Source of the DNA: Omphalotus guepiniiformis
Taxonomy: Eukaryota > Basidiomycota > Agaricomycetes > Agaricales > Omphalotaceae
NCBI GenBank assembly: GCA_028554645.1
Contig: JAQOOI010000021.1
Location: forward strand, 2,480,001-2,544,000
DNA length: 64,000 nucleotides
Reading direction: 5' to 3'
A program made the translations under genes and the position numbers. A model generated the notes under the pieces. It saw nothing but the letters and a program-made list of their open reading frames with translations. It did no database searches and was not told the DNA's origin. This document shows, in pieces, positions 24,100 to 35,762 of this stretch (within the stretch, counting starts at the first letter, position 1; every line of letters starts with the position of its first letter).

Positions 24100-24990
24100 C
24101 TTTGCCTTCTAAGCGCCGCCTCTACTTCGTCCCTGATCTTGATCATCTTATCGGCAAATTCCTGTGCTGTGGGATTTGCCGACGGAGTTCTTGGAGCTGT
24201 TCCCTTATACGGATGTCGTCCCATATCCGCATAGAACGGAGTAACACCCGTGGCTGAGTGGTATCCTATCATTCAACACGAACTCTGCTGTTGGTAACCA
24301 TTCATGCCAGTCGTTCTGATGTTGATTGATAAATAACCCGAGATAATGTTCAATCTCTTGGTTCATCCGTTCCGTCTGTCCATTCGTCTGTGGGTGATAT
24401 GCCGTTGTGAAGCTTCCTTGAATGCCTAATAACCGGTATAGTTCCTTCATGAATCGGGAATGATATTGGGGTCCCCGATCATGAATAATCTTTCTCGGTA
24501 ATCCGTGTATAGGAAAGATTTTGTCCCTATAGATTCTGGCCATTCCTTCAGACGTTAACGACATGTGTGTGGGTACCAGACGTGTTCGTTTCGTGAAATG
24601 ATCCACAGTCACACTTATGGCATTAAAACCTCCAGCTTCCGGTAGTTCTCCGATCAGATCCGTTCCTATGACTTCCCAGGGACCTTGTGGAACATTGTTT
24701 GTGACTAGTGTTCCCGTTGGTTTGGTTCGATGAATCTTAGTGGCCTGACACTTTTCACACCCTTTAACGTATTTTCCGTACATCCTGAGTGATTCCCGGC
24801 CACCAATAGTTTCTCGTCACCAATTCCATGGTTTGAACTGTCCTGGATGTCCCGTCAGAACGGTATCATGATGTAGTCCGATGATCTTTCCCCGTAACCT
24901 ATTATCAATAGGCACGGTAAATCCTATCCTGCCACGTCACAATTCCTTCCTCTGACTCGACCCAATCCTTCTCTTTTCCTTCTAAAGCCT
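24100..24990 (-). pseudogene. Retrotransposon integrase (broken)
   Basis: The clearest frame, 24205-24783, contains the end of the zinc-binding region (CEKCQATK) and the catalytic core. Core parts seen are GTDLIGELPEAGGF, VDHFTKR, IIHDRGPQYHSRFMKELYR and YHPQTNGQTERMNQ, which hold the two aspartates and the glutamate of the D,D-35-E triad. The frame is lost after about 24,210, and the zinc-finger histidines lie upstream in another frame. Integrases insert the DNA copy into the host chromosome. Confidence 0.85.
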
Positions 24991-25214
24991 TATTCACTAG
25001 ATTATCCCGCACTTTTGACTTTTCTTGATAAGATCTAAGATCTCGTCCTCGGGCATCTCTAGTCTGTTGATCGAAAAAGTTCCGGCTTTAAAAGTACCAC
25101 AAATCCTCATTGTCTTTCTCCCCCGTCTCATGATTGGCCATCCTGGACAATGCATCTGGCTTTCCCATCGACTTTCCAGGTTTATGAATCAGTGTAAAGT
25201 CGTATTCAGATAAT

Positions 25215-26582
25215 TCAGTGATCCATCGCGGCTTGTCGACGATTCAATTTCTGAGGTTTTTTGAAATACTGAAGATTTTGATGATCTGTATAGATCTCAA
25301 ATGACTCTTCCGCACCATCAGATACTGTCTCCAATCTGCTAAGGAATCCATAATGGCCATCATTTTCCTTATCATAGATCTCATAATTACGTTCCGTTTC
25401 ATTTAGAGATCTAGATCTGAATGCAATAGGCCACCATTTTCCATCTATCTTTTGCGATAAGACAGCTCCGTTCGCATAATCTGAGGAAATCTGCCTCGAC
25501 TCTGAATTGCCCATGATCACGGGGTATGGTTAGAACAAACTTCTTCGGCAATTCTACTTTGAGTTCTTCGAATGCCTGCTGTTGCTGCTCTGTCCATTCC
25601 CACTTTGAATTCCCAGTCAGTGATGACAATGGTTTCGCCACTTGACTGAATCCTCGGATAAATCGTCGGTAGAAGTTGCAGAAACCCAAGAAGGACTGTA
25701 CTTCCTTCTTGTTTCCTGGTATTTTCCATTCTTTTACCGCTTTGACTTTCTTTGGATCCATCCGCACTTGTCCGTTTCCTACAAACACTCCAAGGTACTC
25801 GACATTACTGGTCTCGAATTCGCACTTTTCAGGTCTAAGATACAAACTTTGTGTTGTCGTAATATATCTAACACCTGTTTTACAATTGACTCGTGCTCTT
25901 CGATTGTATTTGTGAAAACCAAAATGTCGTCTAAGTACACCATGACATGACCTTTATTGATCAAATCCCTTAAGATATGATTCATGAACGCTTGGAAGGT
26001 CGCCGGGAGAATTTGTAAGACCAAAGAACATAACCGTTGGTTCAAAGAGCCCCCGATTAGTCCTAAATGCCGCCTTCCACTCATCACCTTCTTTGATCCG
26101 GATATATTGTATCCCCATCGAACATCCATTTTCGAAAATACTTTCGAGTCCTTCAGTTTATCAATGAGTTCTTGAATGAGCGGCAACGGGTATTTGTTCT
26201 TTATCGTTGCTTCATTCAACTTCCGATAATCCTGAACAGGTCGAAGTTTCCCATCTTTCTTTGCCACAAAGAAGAATGGTGAGGCCATCGGTGACTTTGA
26301 TGGTCTAATTCGTCCAGATTTCAGATTTTCCTTAATGAACTCATCTAAAACTTTCTGTTCCGAAGGATTTAATGGATAGACCTTGCAATCTACTGGCGTA
26401 AAGTCTGGCTTCAGCTCAATTGCATGGTCCCAGGGTCTTTGTTCGGGTAAATTTTGGAAATCGGCTTCATCAAAAACATCCTTGTACTCATTGACGTACT
26501 TGTCTGCTTTTGACTCAGTCTTTTTTGCCTTTTCCACAAAGTCCATACTCCGAAGATATCCATCCCAATTCAGGTAAAACAA
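25215..26582 (-). pseudogene. Retrotransposon reverse transcriptase and RNase H (broken)
   Basis: Reverse transcriptase motifs are plain in 26582-25779: [56 protein letters not shown]-like [14 protein letters not shown] and the active site VYLDDILVFT (near 25,925-25,936). Between WGYN and PATFQ the expected sequence is lost and then regained in the same frame, as two compensating small indels would cause. RNase H parts follow in other frames ([37 protein letters not shown]). The enzyme copies the element RNA into DNA. Confidence 0.9.
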
Positions 26583-26789
26583 CCGATCCCCTTCTTCTAG
26601 TTCCCGGACTTCGGCATCGGATTCAGGTTTTAGGTAATATGGTATGTAACCACACTTCTTAGGACATCGATCAAACTTTAAGGTGAGTCATTCCCAATCT
26701 ATATTGGGATTATGACGTCTTAACCAATCGAGTCCCAGGAATATGTCCGTTTTGCCTAAATTTGTAACAGCAAGTTCAATGCGTTCTGC

Positions 26790-27100
26790 ATGATCTCCAT
26801 TACTAATCTGACTTCTATGAATCCTTCAATTGAACCGTCCTCGTTTAGGGTACCATCAGCATGGATACCGGCATTTTTTACTGGTAATCTCTTAACAGTT
26901 AAGCCATGTCGCTCTACGAATTCTTTATTGACGCAAGAACCCGTTGCTCCACTGTCAAGTAATGCCGATGTTTCTATCTGCTTGCCACTTTCGATGTCAT
27001 CGATTGTAACAGACAGCTTGGAGATCTCTGCCTTTAGTACCTTTTACGAACCGCAAGTTTTTCTTGAGTGACTTTACGGCTGTGACGGCTTCGCTAATGT
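26790..27100 (-). pseudogene. Retrotransposon aspartic protease region
   Basis: On the minus strand the stretch LLDSGATGSCVNKEFVERHG carries the DSG-type active site of retroviral-like proteases (near 26,958). The family cleaves the Gag-Pol polyprotein. Start and end are not defined because neighbouring frames are broken. Confidence 0.75.
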
Positions 27101-27196
27101 CCAATGACCGGATTCTGGGCAACCGTTTCTTCCGATGCTTCCCTGGCCCGACAGGTTGGCATCCATGCTCTCAAAATTCCCACCGCTCGTTCTGAC

Positions 27197-28284
27197 TCAT
27201 CCTCCCTTACTCTCTGTGCTATCCATTCTGGTGAATTCGGCGGATAACGTTTCTCTCACAGGTTTTGAATCGGTCTTTGTAGATACTGACGCAAATTTAT
27301 TCTCAGGATGATTAAATACAAAGTGAAAATTGCTATCTTCGTGATCTACACTAGACTGTTCCGATTCCGACTCAGAAGGACCTGTATTCACTTCTGAGCT
27401 TTGACAAAACCCGTGTCCCGATTTCAACCAGTTCAAGAACCAGCTCGGTGGCTGTTCTTCTTTCTTCTCTTCCTCCTGCACGTTCACCTGCCTCACTCTC
27501 TGACCCGCTTCGCTGGACAATCCCGCGAGATGTGTCCCTTCTGTCCGCAATTGAAGCACTGCCCATTCCTTCGGGCCGCGTCAATGTCCATGGGTTTACC
27601 TATACCCCCAAAGGTTGTTCCTGTGGCGTCTCTCCGATCACCACTTCCTGCCGCCTGTTGCGGACTTTCTCTTCTTGGCGTAAACGCACGGTCGGTTCTG
27701 GTTCTGATTCTTGCGCCATTCCTGACGCCTTCTCCATAGTTGATCAATCTTGATCACTATGTCCTCCATTCGTCGTTACACTTTGGGCAACTCGTCCCTC
27801 GTGTAAATGGCATCAATTGTTTTCTCATTAATGCCCTTCTCGATGAGCCGCACCACGTACGGGTCATCCTTCTTGTAATCCGCCTCCGTCAACAGTATCT
27901 CCAAACTCCTGGAAATACTCCTCCGCCGTTCCCGCTCCCTGCTTCAACAACTCCACCTTCTCCTGCGCTGTCCTCTGCAGACCGGAATCTAGGAACGCCT
28001 TGTTCAAGGCTTGCTTGAATTGCGCCCAGTCCTTCTGCCACTTCTCGTTGTCTTGGTCAAAATGGGTGTTGTAGTAATTATTCACCCATCCGTCCACAAG
28101 CTTTCCATTCATGAAAGAGATTGCAACATCAATCCTTTCATCGTCGGTCGTGATACCATTTTTCTTATCACGGAATGTATGTAAAGAGCCTTCGACGCCA
28201 ATTCTTGAACTCAGATTTGACGCCAGTGAAGTTGTCGGGTTTGTTGAGGAGTGATTTTCCTCGCGAGGTGTCGATTTCAGACAT
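27197..28284 (-). pseudogene. Retrotransposon Gag with CCHC zinc knuckle (broken)
   Basis: A likely start is at 28284 (MSEIDTSRGKSLLNKPDNF). The capsid-like part includes DWAQFKQALNKAFLDSGLQ and ELLKQGAGTAEEYFQEF. The knuckle CFNCGQKGHISRDC lies at about 27,558-27,517. The pieces are in at least three frames, so indels break the protein. Gag packages the element RNA. Confidence 0.85.
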
Positions 28285-28816
28285 TCTGATAGGGGAGAAG
28301 GTCGGTTAGAATAGGGAGATGATGCAAGAGATTTGTAGGAAGGTGTGATAGGTGATGGGATAGTGGTTTTCTTCGAAGAGACTGCTAAAGTTCCCCAAGA
28401 TTCCGTAATGGTAGAGTTTACTTCGGTCCGTCAGTAACCTCACGAAGAATTTCGGGACCTTTTCTACCTCTAATAGACGAGTTCCTAATCTGTGCTTGCT
28501 TGCCTGAGTAAACCTGGGCGTGCCTTTCTAGGAGTGCACCTCGTTCCCCAAGCGCAAAGTCCCCTCCCCGAAGGTTGGTTATCAGACGATGCTTTCTGCT
28601 GCCAGTACCGAGTCGGACTCAACGTTACTCGTTTGTACTATAGGCGCAATTACTCTAATGGAGCACAGATTCCTAATTCGGACGGAAACCCGAATATCAA
28701 AGGAGAAAATGAAGTAAGCGTGTGAAGGGGTCAAGAGAAACTTACTTGCTACTGAAATAGCAACAAGAAGGCGATTTGAATTGTGTTGGTCGGGTGAGTT
28801 GTGTAGCTTCAATCTT

Positions 28817-29275
28817 ATGTCAGCGACTCGAGTTATAAACTCAAATAAACCAAACACCAATGATCTTAGTTTCACACGAGTAAGAGAAAAAGCAGAAAGT
28901 AGAATTGAGAAAAAGAGACGATACAAGGAAGTATACTAAGTACAAGTCTTAAACTCGAGGAGTTATTGACAAGATCGAAGCTAAAGAAATATCTACCTAA
29001 GCGGACTTGTTATATACGTAAATAAAACCCTAAACCCTGGGCTATAAACCCTTGACTAATCACCGTGTGTCTACCATGAGTTCGATCGCCTCAAGTGTTT
29101 CATTAATGATCGTGATCGCCTTGAGGTCTACATGCTTGATCTCGATCATTATGCTACCTACGTGTGTATTTAATATAACCCTAGATCTATAACTTAAGAT
29201 GCTATCTACTGATAATAAAAGTGTCCATATGTACAAACAATGAGATAAGATGAAAAAAGAAAAACGTTCGTAACA
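28817..29275 (-). repeat. 5' LTR of the retrotransposon (459 bp)
   Basis: It is the partner of the repeat at 22989-23442 and, on the element strand, the promoter-bearing 5' LTR. It holds a short run resembling two telomere units (ccctaaaccct), which I take as chance. Confidence 0.95.
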
Positions 29276-29280
29276 GCGCC
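29276..29280. repeat. Target-site duplication, right copy (GCGCC)
   Basis: Identical to 22984-22988. The host frame continues directly after it (CCA CAG CCT). Confidence 0.9.
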
Positions 29281-29870
29281 CCACAGCCTAACTGGGCAAA
29301 TATTGGGAATTCTCTCAACACACTAGCTGCTGAGCTACCCAATGTGCCCAACATGGTATATCTCCAAGCCTTTGACACTACTCATATAATGACAAACCTT
29401 TCCACTCAGAACCCGATGGCGGCTATCCTAGCAATGCATGCCAATATTTTGCAGCTTGTTGATGGTGTGAATGCTATCCAAGGCAATATGGTTGCTATCC
29501 AAGAAGAGTCAGTGTTTTTCTAATTTGCCTTTTTTTTTGGTATCTGATTTGACTCATCAAGGCTTCGGCTTACTCCTATCCGCATTGCCAATGGATGTGC
29601 ATCAAATGATGCACCAATTCACTACCCAGCACCATTCGTCGGTGGTGGGCCCCTACCCACTACACCTGCGCAGGCGCGCAACCTCACCGGTAATTGATGA
29701 TCCTTACTGGATATACAGTTGTGATTTCTTATTGAATACTTCAAGGTCAAGCTTGCACAGCTGCCCTTGATGCTTTGGCTGGTGCTCCAGGATTGGTGTT
29801 ACTTCCGCCCAATGCTCCAACAGCTGTGCAGAAGGCTCATCTATTGGCGTATTTGGGCATTCTCCCTTAA

Positions 29871-30459
29871 AGTGTTATATTTCTCTCCTCAAATTGTTTT
29901 TTGTCTGGATTGCAATAGGATTTCCAAGGTTGCTATGTTATGCCCTGTGACACCTGACCCTTCTCCTGCATCATGTACAACCTGTTGTATTGTGTATCAC
30001 AATGACAAAGATGCATAAGGAAGCATATATCATGTCTTACAACGATACCAAGCTTGTCATATATGTAGCTCATGGTAAAAGTGTAGGCAAATAACAATAA
30101 GAACAGGAAGAAGTTTTCAACATACCTAGGCTCAACACCGCTTAGCGAACAATGTAATTCTGAATTGATGTATATGTCACTACATGTGTTTAGCTCCCTC
30201 TCCGTGTAAATGGGAGCTTTCAGGGCTGTTGTGAATTAACCTGTAGTCTACAAGTTTTAGTTCCATTCTATTAGCTGACACGTACTCCAAGTCGGTGAAT
30301 GCTGAAGAGATAGCCATTCATTACAACACATATCCGTAAGTGCACATATTTATTGTTTAGCATACACTTTGCAGAGAACCATGCAGTGACCTGTCATCCA
30401 TATAAACCCCGAGTACTCACAAATACATTCTCCTCCCTTTAGCCCGTAGCATAAATTAC
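29871..30459. other. Convergent spacer; its right part is the duplicated 3' flank of the peptidase gene
   Basis: About 30,290-30,459 is similar, in inverted orientation, to 43,803-43,965 after the second peptidase gene. The peptidase duplication therefore extends beyond the coding part. No further gene is seen. Confidence 0.55.
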
Positions 30460-33400
30460 TCAAGGCCTCAAATCATCAGCTAAGTTGTTCAACAATTCAA
30501 CGAGCCTCACAGTCTCATACTCCACAGCAACAGCACTCTTCTCTTCCGTGATAGCTTCCGTGAGTGCAGGTAAAGTCGTCGCACCGTATCCTAAACATCA
30601 ACAATACTCACATCAGTGACGGCTCCGCTGTCCAACGCACGCGCAAAAACGAACTCACCAAGCCACTTCCCAGGCGCAACACCCAAATGCTTATACCACT
30701 CTCTACCTTGAATCCCCTCCTCAGAGATAAACCCGCGCTCGAACGCAATGAGTTTCTTATTCGCTTTCGATACGCGTTTTGCTGCTTTGATGAATTCGAG
30801 AATCGGCGGAATTCCAGGTAGGTGACCTGTCGTAGGGGTAGATGATGTATCTATTTGAGTACGAAGACGATGTTCGAGCCACACAGCGGCGGAATTGATA
30901 TCCATATGGTCCCAGTCAGCAGAAAGATAATCTTCCCATGCATGGAAGGAGCGATATAGATGATGATGGTGCTGAGGATGAACACCGAATAGGCTCTTAA
31001 CCCAATCGGTTACACGCTGAGCAAACGCACTCCTACATTTACAATGTATATGCGCATGACTCGGGCCAGGGAAGGAAGGCATCCTGCTCAGAAGATCTTT
31101 GAACCGTTCCTCTGCGTCGGCTTTTTCAATGTCAAGCAAGATACTTGCTTCTTGAAGGGCGGTGATTGATTCGCGAAGGATTGTGAAGTCGACGGTAATT
31201 GAGCCTGGCTCTGACTTGGCAACGTCAGGTATGAGGCTTTCAACTCTGTGATAGATGGGTGAGGATATTTCAACGAAAATATGCAAGTGTTGCTCACTTA
31301 TCCAGATAGCTATCAAGCTCGAGCGAATACTGTGTAGTGTTGAGGGGTATGATGATCGAGTCCGTGACGCGAAGAGCCAGCAATCCGAGGTGCTTCGCAA
31401 CAGCGACCTGATCCCAAGTCCGTCAGCGATACACTCGCAGTCACGTTGAAAGGTGACGCCAAGTACGCACATGCCGCAAAAATCCCGGATCGGCATATAC
31501 CTCCTGCCACCTAAAGCTATCATAAATCGAATGTAAATGATACGGTGCATCATAAGGCGTTCCACCGAATCCTTGATCTGTGCTAGCAACCTTCATAGCA
31601 AGGGAAGACATAGACGTTAGTCAAAACATCCTTTCATGAGGGAGGGAAGCTAGCAACCCCGAGCCTCTGCAAAAACACCGTATAATCACTGCCACTCCCG
31701 AGAGGCCCGACACCCGTTTCAAGCTCCTCACCCTCTTTCTTCTTCTTCTCATACGCACTCAAATACTCTTCGTCAACTACAGCACTGCTATTCCCAACCA
31801 GTCCTCGGAAGAGATTTTGGAAAGGACCCTCATCATCCCTCGCATCCCATAACGTCCGACTTGGGTCAGTTGGATGAGATACATCCAACGCGGTTTGCTT
31901 GATTATATGCGCAAGTGATGGCGAGCTTTTAACGCCCCATTGTGAACCACCAGATGAGGCGTCAACGTTTAGGTATGCGACGACGTGCTCTGAGATCCAT
32001 TCGGAGAAGTCTTCCCCGTATTCGGTGCTTCCGATTAAACCTTGCTAAATGAGATAAAGGATTGTCATGAGGAATATAAAGGGAATAGAAGAGGAGATAG
32101 GACTCGGTGTTTAGCGTACCTCTTCTGCGTCCCAGCTTGCGATGATGATGGTACGTAGGGGTTGCCAGCCTTGACGGAGTAGTTCACCGAATCCACGGAC
32201 GATTTCACGTAGAGACACTGTCCCACTGACAGGATCGGCAGCACCGAGGACCCAAGCTTCAGAGAGGATAAAACATCAGCATTTGGGCAGGAGATACGTG
32301 CAACTCGGCAGACCATCTCGATGACATCCCACAATAACTACTTCATTGCGAACGTGTCCGGGTATAGCAGCCATAGTGTTCCAAATAGGAGTTATCTTCG
32401 AGTTGACTGTCAAGACACACACAAGTCATTAGCAAAATCATCAGAGGGGACAGAACCATCGCCCAAACCATGATTGACAATCCTAATCTTCTTCTCGCTA
32501 GCTTGACCGCTAAGCCTTCTCTTCCCATCAAACGATACCTCACTACCATGATCAACATATACTTTCCCAATCTCCTCCAAAAGCCTCTGAGCATTACTCC
32601 ACGAAATAGGTAGACTCGGGATTCGAGGTAAATTTGTCGCTTCCTCCCGTTTGGCATGCTCGTAAGCGGGATATCCTGGTGTAGTTGGGTCTCCGGGGTA
32701 AAGAGATAGGTACATTGCGCTCCCGCGTTGTACCGAGGTGGGATTTCGAGCGGGACCTTGGGGATAGGGAGTGAAACCGTTTGATACGGTAACGTAGCCA
32801 TCGTCTCGAGGGTCAGAGTAGATGAGGACCGCGACTGCGCCTAGTTCTTCTGCGCGTTGAATCTGAAGGGAAAAGGCGATGTCAGTGAGATGTAAAATGG
32901 GTGAGGGAGTGCAAAAGGCAGACCTTGAGACCACGGTAAATTGAATCGACTCCACCGTATCGTACGATAACGACTTTCTCAGTAAGGTTTTGTCCAGATG
33001 AGAGGATATCCTCGTAGTCATTGTAAGTGCCGTAGTTCGCGTAGACGAGCTATGATCAGACGCTATCAGAAATCGCCTCCACCGTCACATGAGAGCAGAA
33101 TCTTTCTCACGTGCCCCTGAGCCTCACCATGTCCACTAAACCCATGCCACGCCGGTATATCATCTCTATACTTGTGTGCATCCTCATCCAACGGATCTCC
33201 GTCTTCCTCCAAATCCGCACTCCAAATTGAATTCCCATCTTCGTCAAGGATATCAAGCGACCTATCAAGCGGCGTATCCATCTCGGGATAATACACATCA
33301 ATCCATGCTGTGGGTTTACGAGGACCGAGACGTGAAGTCAGAGCGATAGTCGCTGCCCGAGATTTTGGTGTGCCGGCGGGAAAGATTGGGTCAGAGGTTG

Positions 33401-33824
33401 GAGGTGTTATACCGAGCTCTGATTGGAATAAGTCTAAGATGGTTAAGGCGTCGTGGTAGTCTTCTAGTGAACCGGCGAGATGGGGGTGCGTCGAGTATTG
33501 TTTGGCAGCGGCAGAGGCGCTTTCACCGTTTGGAATGGATCTTGTGGAACGAGTTAATAAGGTAGGTTGTTGATTGAAGCATGATGCTACAACTTACAGA
33601 AAAAGATTCTCCTTCTCCTTCGTCGTCAGAGACATCTTGGCTGCATCTCGATTTGCGGTGACCTCAACGTTTCCCTGGTTGGACGGATGCCTGTCGAGAT
33701 ATGCAAGACGCAAGCCGTTGAGACCAAGAAGTAAACAGGCAGAATATACGATTGTCCTTTTCCATTGAGGCTTCCTACGCAGAAGTGGAGGGTCTTTGGG
33801 AAGTTGTTGCTTTTCAGTGTCCAT
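30460..33824 (-). CDS. Glutamate carboxypeptidase II-like M28 peptidase, copy 1
   Basis: The family are zinc peptidases that trim C-terminal glutamate or small peptides. The start at 33824 gives [18 protein letters not shown] and then a single membrane anchor ([20 protein letters not shown]), so it is a type II membrane protein. A PA-type domain follows ([20 protein letters not shown]). Zinc and catalytic residues are in [13 protein letters not shown] (H and D, rebuilt over an intron), [16 protein letters not shown] (E,E), YLNVDAS (D) and [11 protein letters not shown] (final H). The transferrin-receptor-like dimerisation domain ends the protein ([23 protein letters not shown]). Exon 1 is 33824-33598, and the intron places match those worked out fully for copy 2. 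It is about 900 residues and appears intact. It converges on the split Mug135-like gene and is an inverted duplicate of 40451-43802. Confidence 0.92.
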
Positions 33825-34470
33825 CGTGATGGACGAGAAAAAAGTTCGAGTCGAGATTGACTCGTCCTAACCTGCAGCTGACACGACATATCTGAAATCA
33901 TTTGCTATGTAATATATTCCGTTATAATTGCAGCGGATGGTGACGGAGATGCTTGTCAAGTCAAGCAGGAAGTTACTCGCATCCTACTCTGGCCATCGTC
34001 CATGAATGGGGAGCTTCTTCCAGTGAAGTGGCCCGGGACACCGACAAGATCACTGAAAAGTGTGACGCTCATTACAACGACTTGAAGATACACCATCGAA
34101 TTAGGATTGAATATTGAAGGCGCATCGACGAATGTATACGCACCGTTTACGTTCTACAGTGAGAAATTGGTTGGAAGCTTCCTTGGATCTGGGTCACACG
34201 CGCCGTTGAATTTTGAAAATGTTCAACGGAACCCGAACGGAACTCTTACCTAGAACAATTGTTGCTTGTTTGTTTTGAACTCGTATTCTTTCAATGTCTA
34301 GCTGTACATACTGATAGTTTTCGTACTTTGAACGAGACATATTTTCCTATCTAGATATAATTATCCCCCATAAACCCATATCGCATATACATTTCATGTG
34401 CCATTCTTATTCTATTTTGCTCGACACGCAACTATAATTACAACTCCCTTCCCCCCTAATCTAAGTCAAT
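33825..34470. other. Spacer between peptidase copy 1 and SDR gene
   Basis: No coding signal is seen. The first 50 nt next to the peptidase start are similar to the matching flank of copy 2. The rest is AT-rich. Confidence 0.5.
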
Positions 34471-35762
34471 CTAGCTGATGACAACACCACCGTTGGGATG
34501 AAGCTGCGTGACACAAATCTCAGTTACATTGTCAAATGAGCGCCAAACTCAAAAGCCACACGTACCGTATTGCCAGAAATAAACGAAGAATCCTCACTAG
34601 CCAAAAACACACAACACGTCGCCACTTCAACAGGTTGACCAGGTCTACCCATAGGTGTACTATCGAACTCAGAAACATTCTCTTTGCTGAACGTCGAAGG
34701 CACTAGTGGTGTCCAGATCGGACCAGGCGCAATACCTGTATGATAGATTCAGTGTTGTACAATTTGGCGATTCTCGAGATCAAAACGTACAATTCACCCT
34801 AATCTGACGCTCCCCCACAATCTGATTACTCAACGCCCTAGTGAACGATACAATCGCTCCCTTCGTCGACGTATAGTCCAACAAATCAGGTCTACCCACA
34901 AATGCATTGATCGAGCTCATATTGATGATAGAACTACCTTTCTTCATATGCGGAAGCGCAGCCTTGACAGCATAGAAGAATGAATTGATATTGAGGGTAA
35001 AGGTCTGTTCCCATTGTTCCGAACTGAGGGTGTTGATATCTGTGTTTTCGAGCTGCTGAGCACAGTTGTTGACGAGGATATCGAGTCGGCCGAATGTCTT
35101 GATGCATTCGTTTATAGCGTGAATACATTGTGATTCGCTTCGCAGATCGGCTTGAACGAGGTGGACTTTGCGTTGGTTGGTTGTTTTCTTGGAGCTAGAG
35201 TACAAGGAATTGAGTATGAATAACCTCACTTGAAGTATGGGGCTGCAGAGCGAACATGTAATCGCGAGTGTTCTCCGCATCTTTCTGCTCCTTGGAAAGG
35301 TACACGATCGTGCTGTCGGCTCCTTCGAGCGCGAAGAGGATTGCAGTCGCTCGACCTATGAGTCCTTGGTAGTTGGCAATAGAATTGCTCAGCTGGTTTC
35401 TAAAAACATACCGATGCCCTACACGCAGTCACGGCGTTAGTACGTTTACGATTGCTCTCAAAGTCACTCGACTTACACTGTCACCACCAGAGATCCACGC
35501 AACCTTTCCCTCAAGCTTCCCACTTCCTTTGTCTTAGCAACACCATGAGAATGCCTCTGACTAGACGATACATGTAGAGCGACTCACACGGTTTCCCATT
35601 CGCATAGATATCATCAATAGGCTTCAACTCGAGGTTATGCTGTTCACCGGGACGATCTTGAGGTTTGTTCTGCCTGTCAACGTCTTGCTTTGGTTTATCA
35701 TCGGGAGAAGTAAGATGTCGCGTGAAGATTTCAACCGGGTATTGTTCGGTTTCGGAAGACAT
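34471..35762 (-). CDS. Short-chain dehydrogenase/reductase (YghA/GSP39-like)
   Basis: This NAD(P)-dependent oxidoreductase has a long N-terminal arm typical of the YghA/general stress protein 39 subgroup (QDRPGEQHNLELKPIDDIY). Exons 35762-35588, 35532-35477, 35418-35412, 35355-35225, 35187-34791, 34735-34566 and 34503-34471 give 322 residues. The cofactor motif GGDSGIG is spread over three exons, one of only 7 nt. Other motifs are NNCAQQ (in place of NNAG), INMSSINAF (active-site S) and YTSTKGA (catalytic Y and K). The junction near 35,224-35,188 implies a 37-nt intron with a weak donor, chosen because it keeps both frames, and is the least sure part. The gene lies between the two inverted peptidases. 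The substrate is unknown. Confidence 0.87.

Larger units (their letters stand above)
22989..29275 (-). mobile_element. Ty3/gypsy chromovirus LTR retrotransposon
   Basis: The element is 6,287 bp long, lies antisense in the window, and is bounded by LTRs that begin TG and end CA. Reading on the minus strand the order is gag with a CCHC knuckle, protease, reverse transcriptase, RNase H, integrase and a C-terminal chromodomain. That order (integrase last) and the chromodomain place it among the chromoviruses of the Metaviridae. The coding part is broken by several frameshifts, so no single polyprotein frame exists in this sequence. A purine tract ends at the 3' LTR. I could not match a primer-binding site next to the 5' LTR to a tRNA. 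A self-priming mechanism, as in some fungal relatives, is possible but not shown. Confidence 0.95.
22932..29870 (+). pseudogene. Mug135-like small protein gene, split by an LTR retrotransposon
   Basis: The start codon at 22932 opens a 19-codon piece (to 22988) that stops at the retrotransposon. The frame resumes exactly at 29281 if one copy of the 5-bp target duplication is counted. Exon pieces 22932-22988, 29281-29507, 29562-29689 and 29746-29870 total 537 nt, or 178 codons, with GT-AG introns after 29507 and 29689 and a TAA stop. The C-terminal part contains PIRIANGCASNDAPIHYP and ends with AYLGILP. This resembles the Mug135-like C-terminal family common in mushroom genomes, whose function is unknown. 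The family call is from memory and moderately sure. Since the insertion brings stop codons and 6.3 kb, this allele is probably inactive unless the element is removed or this is one of two nuclear haplotypes. Confidence 0.8.
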
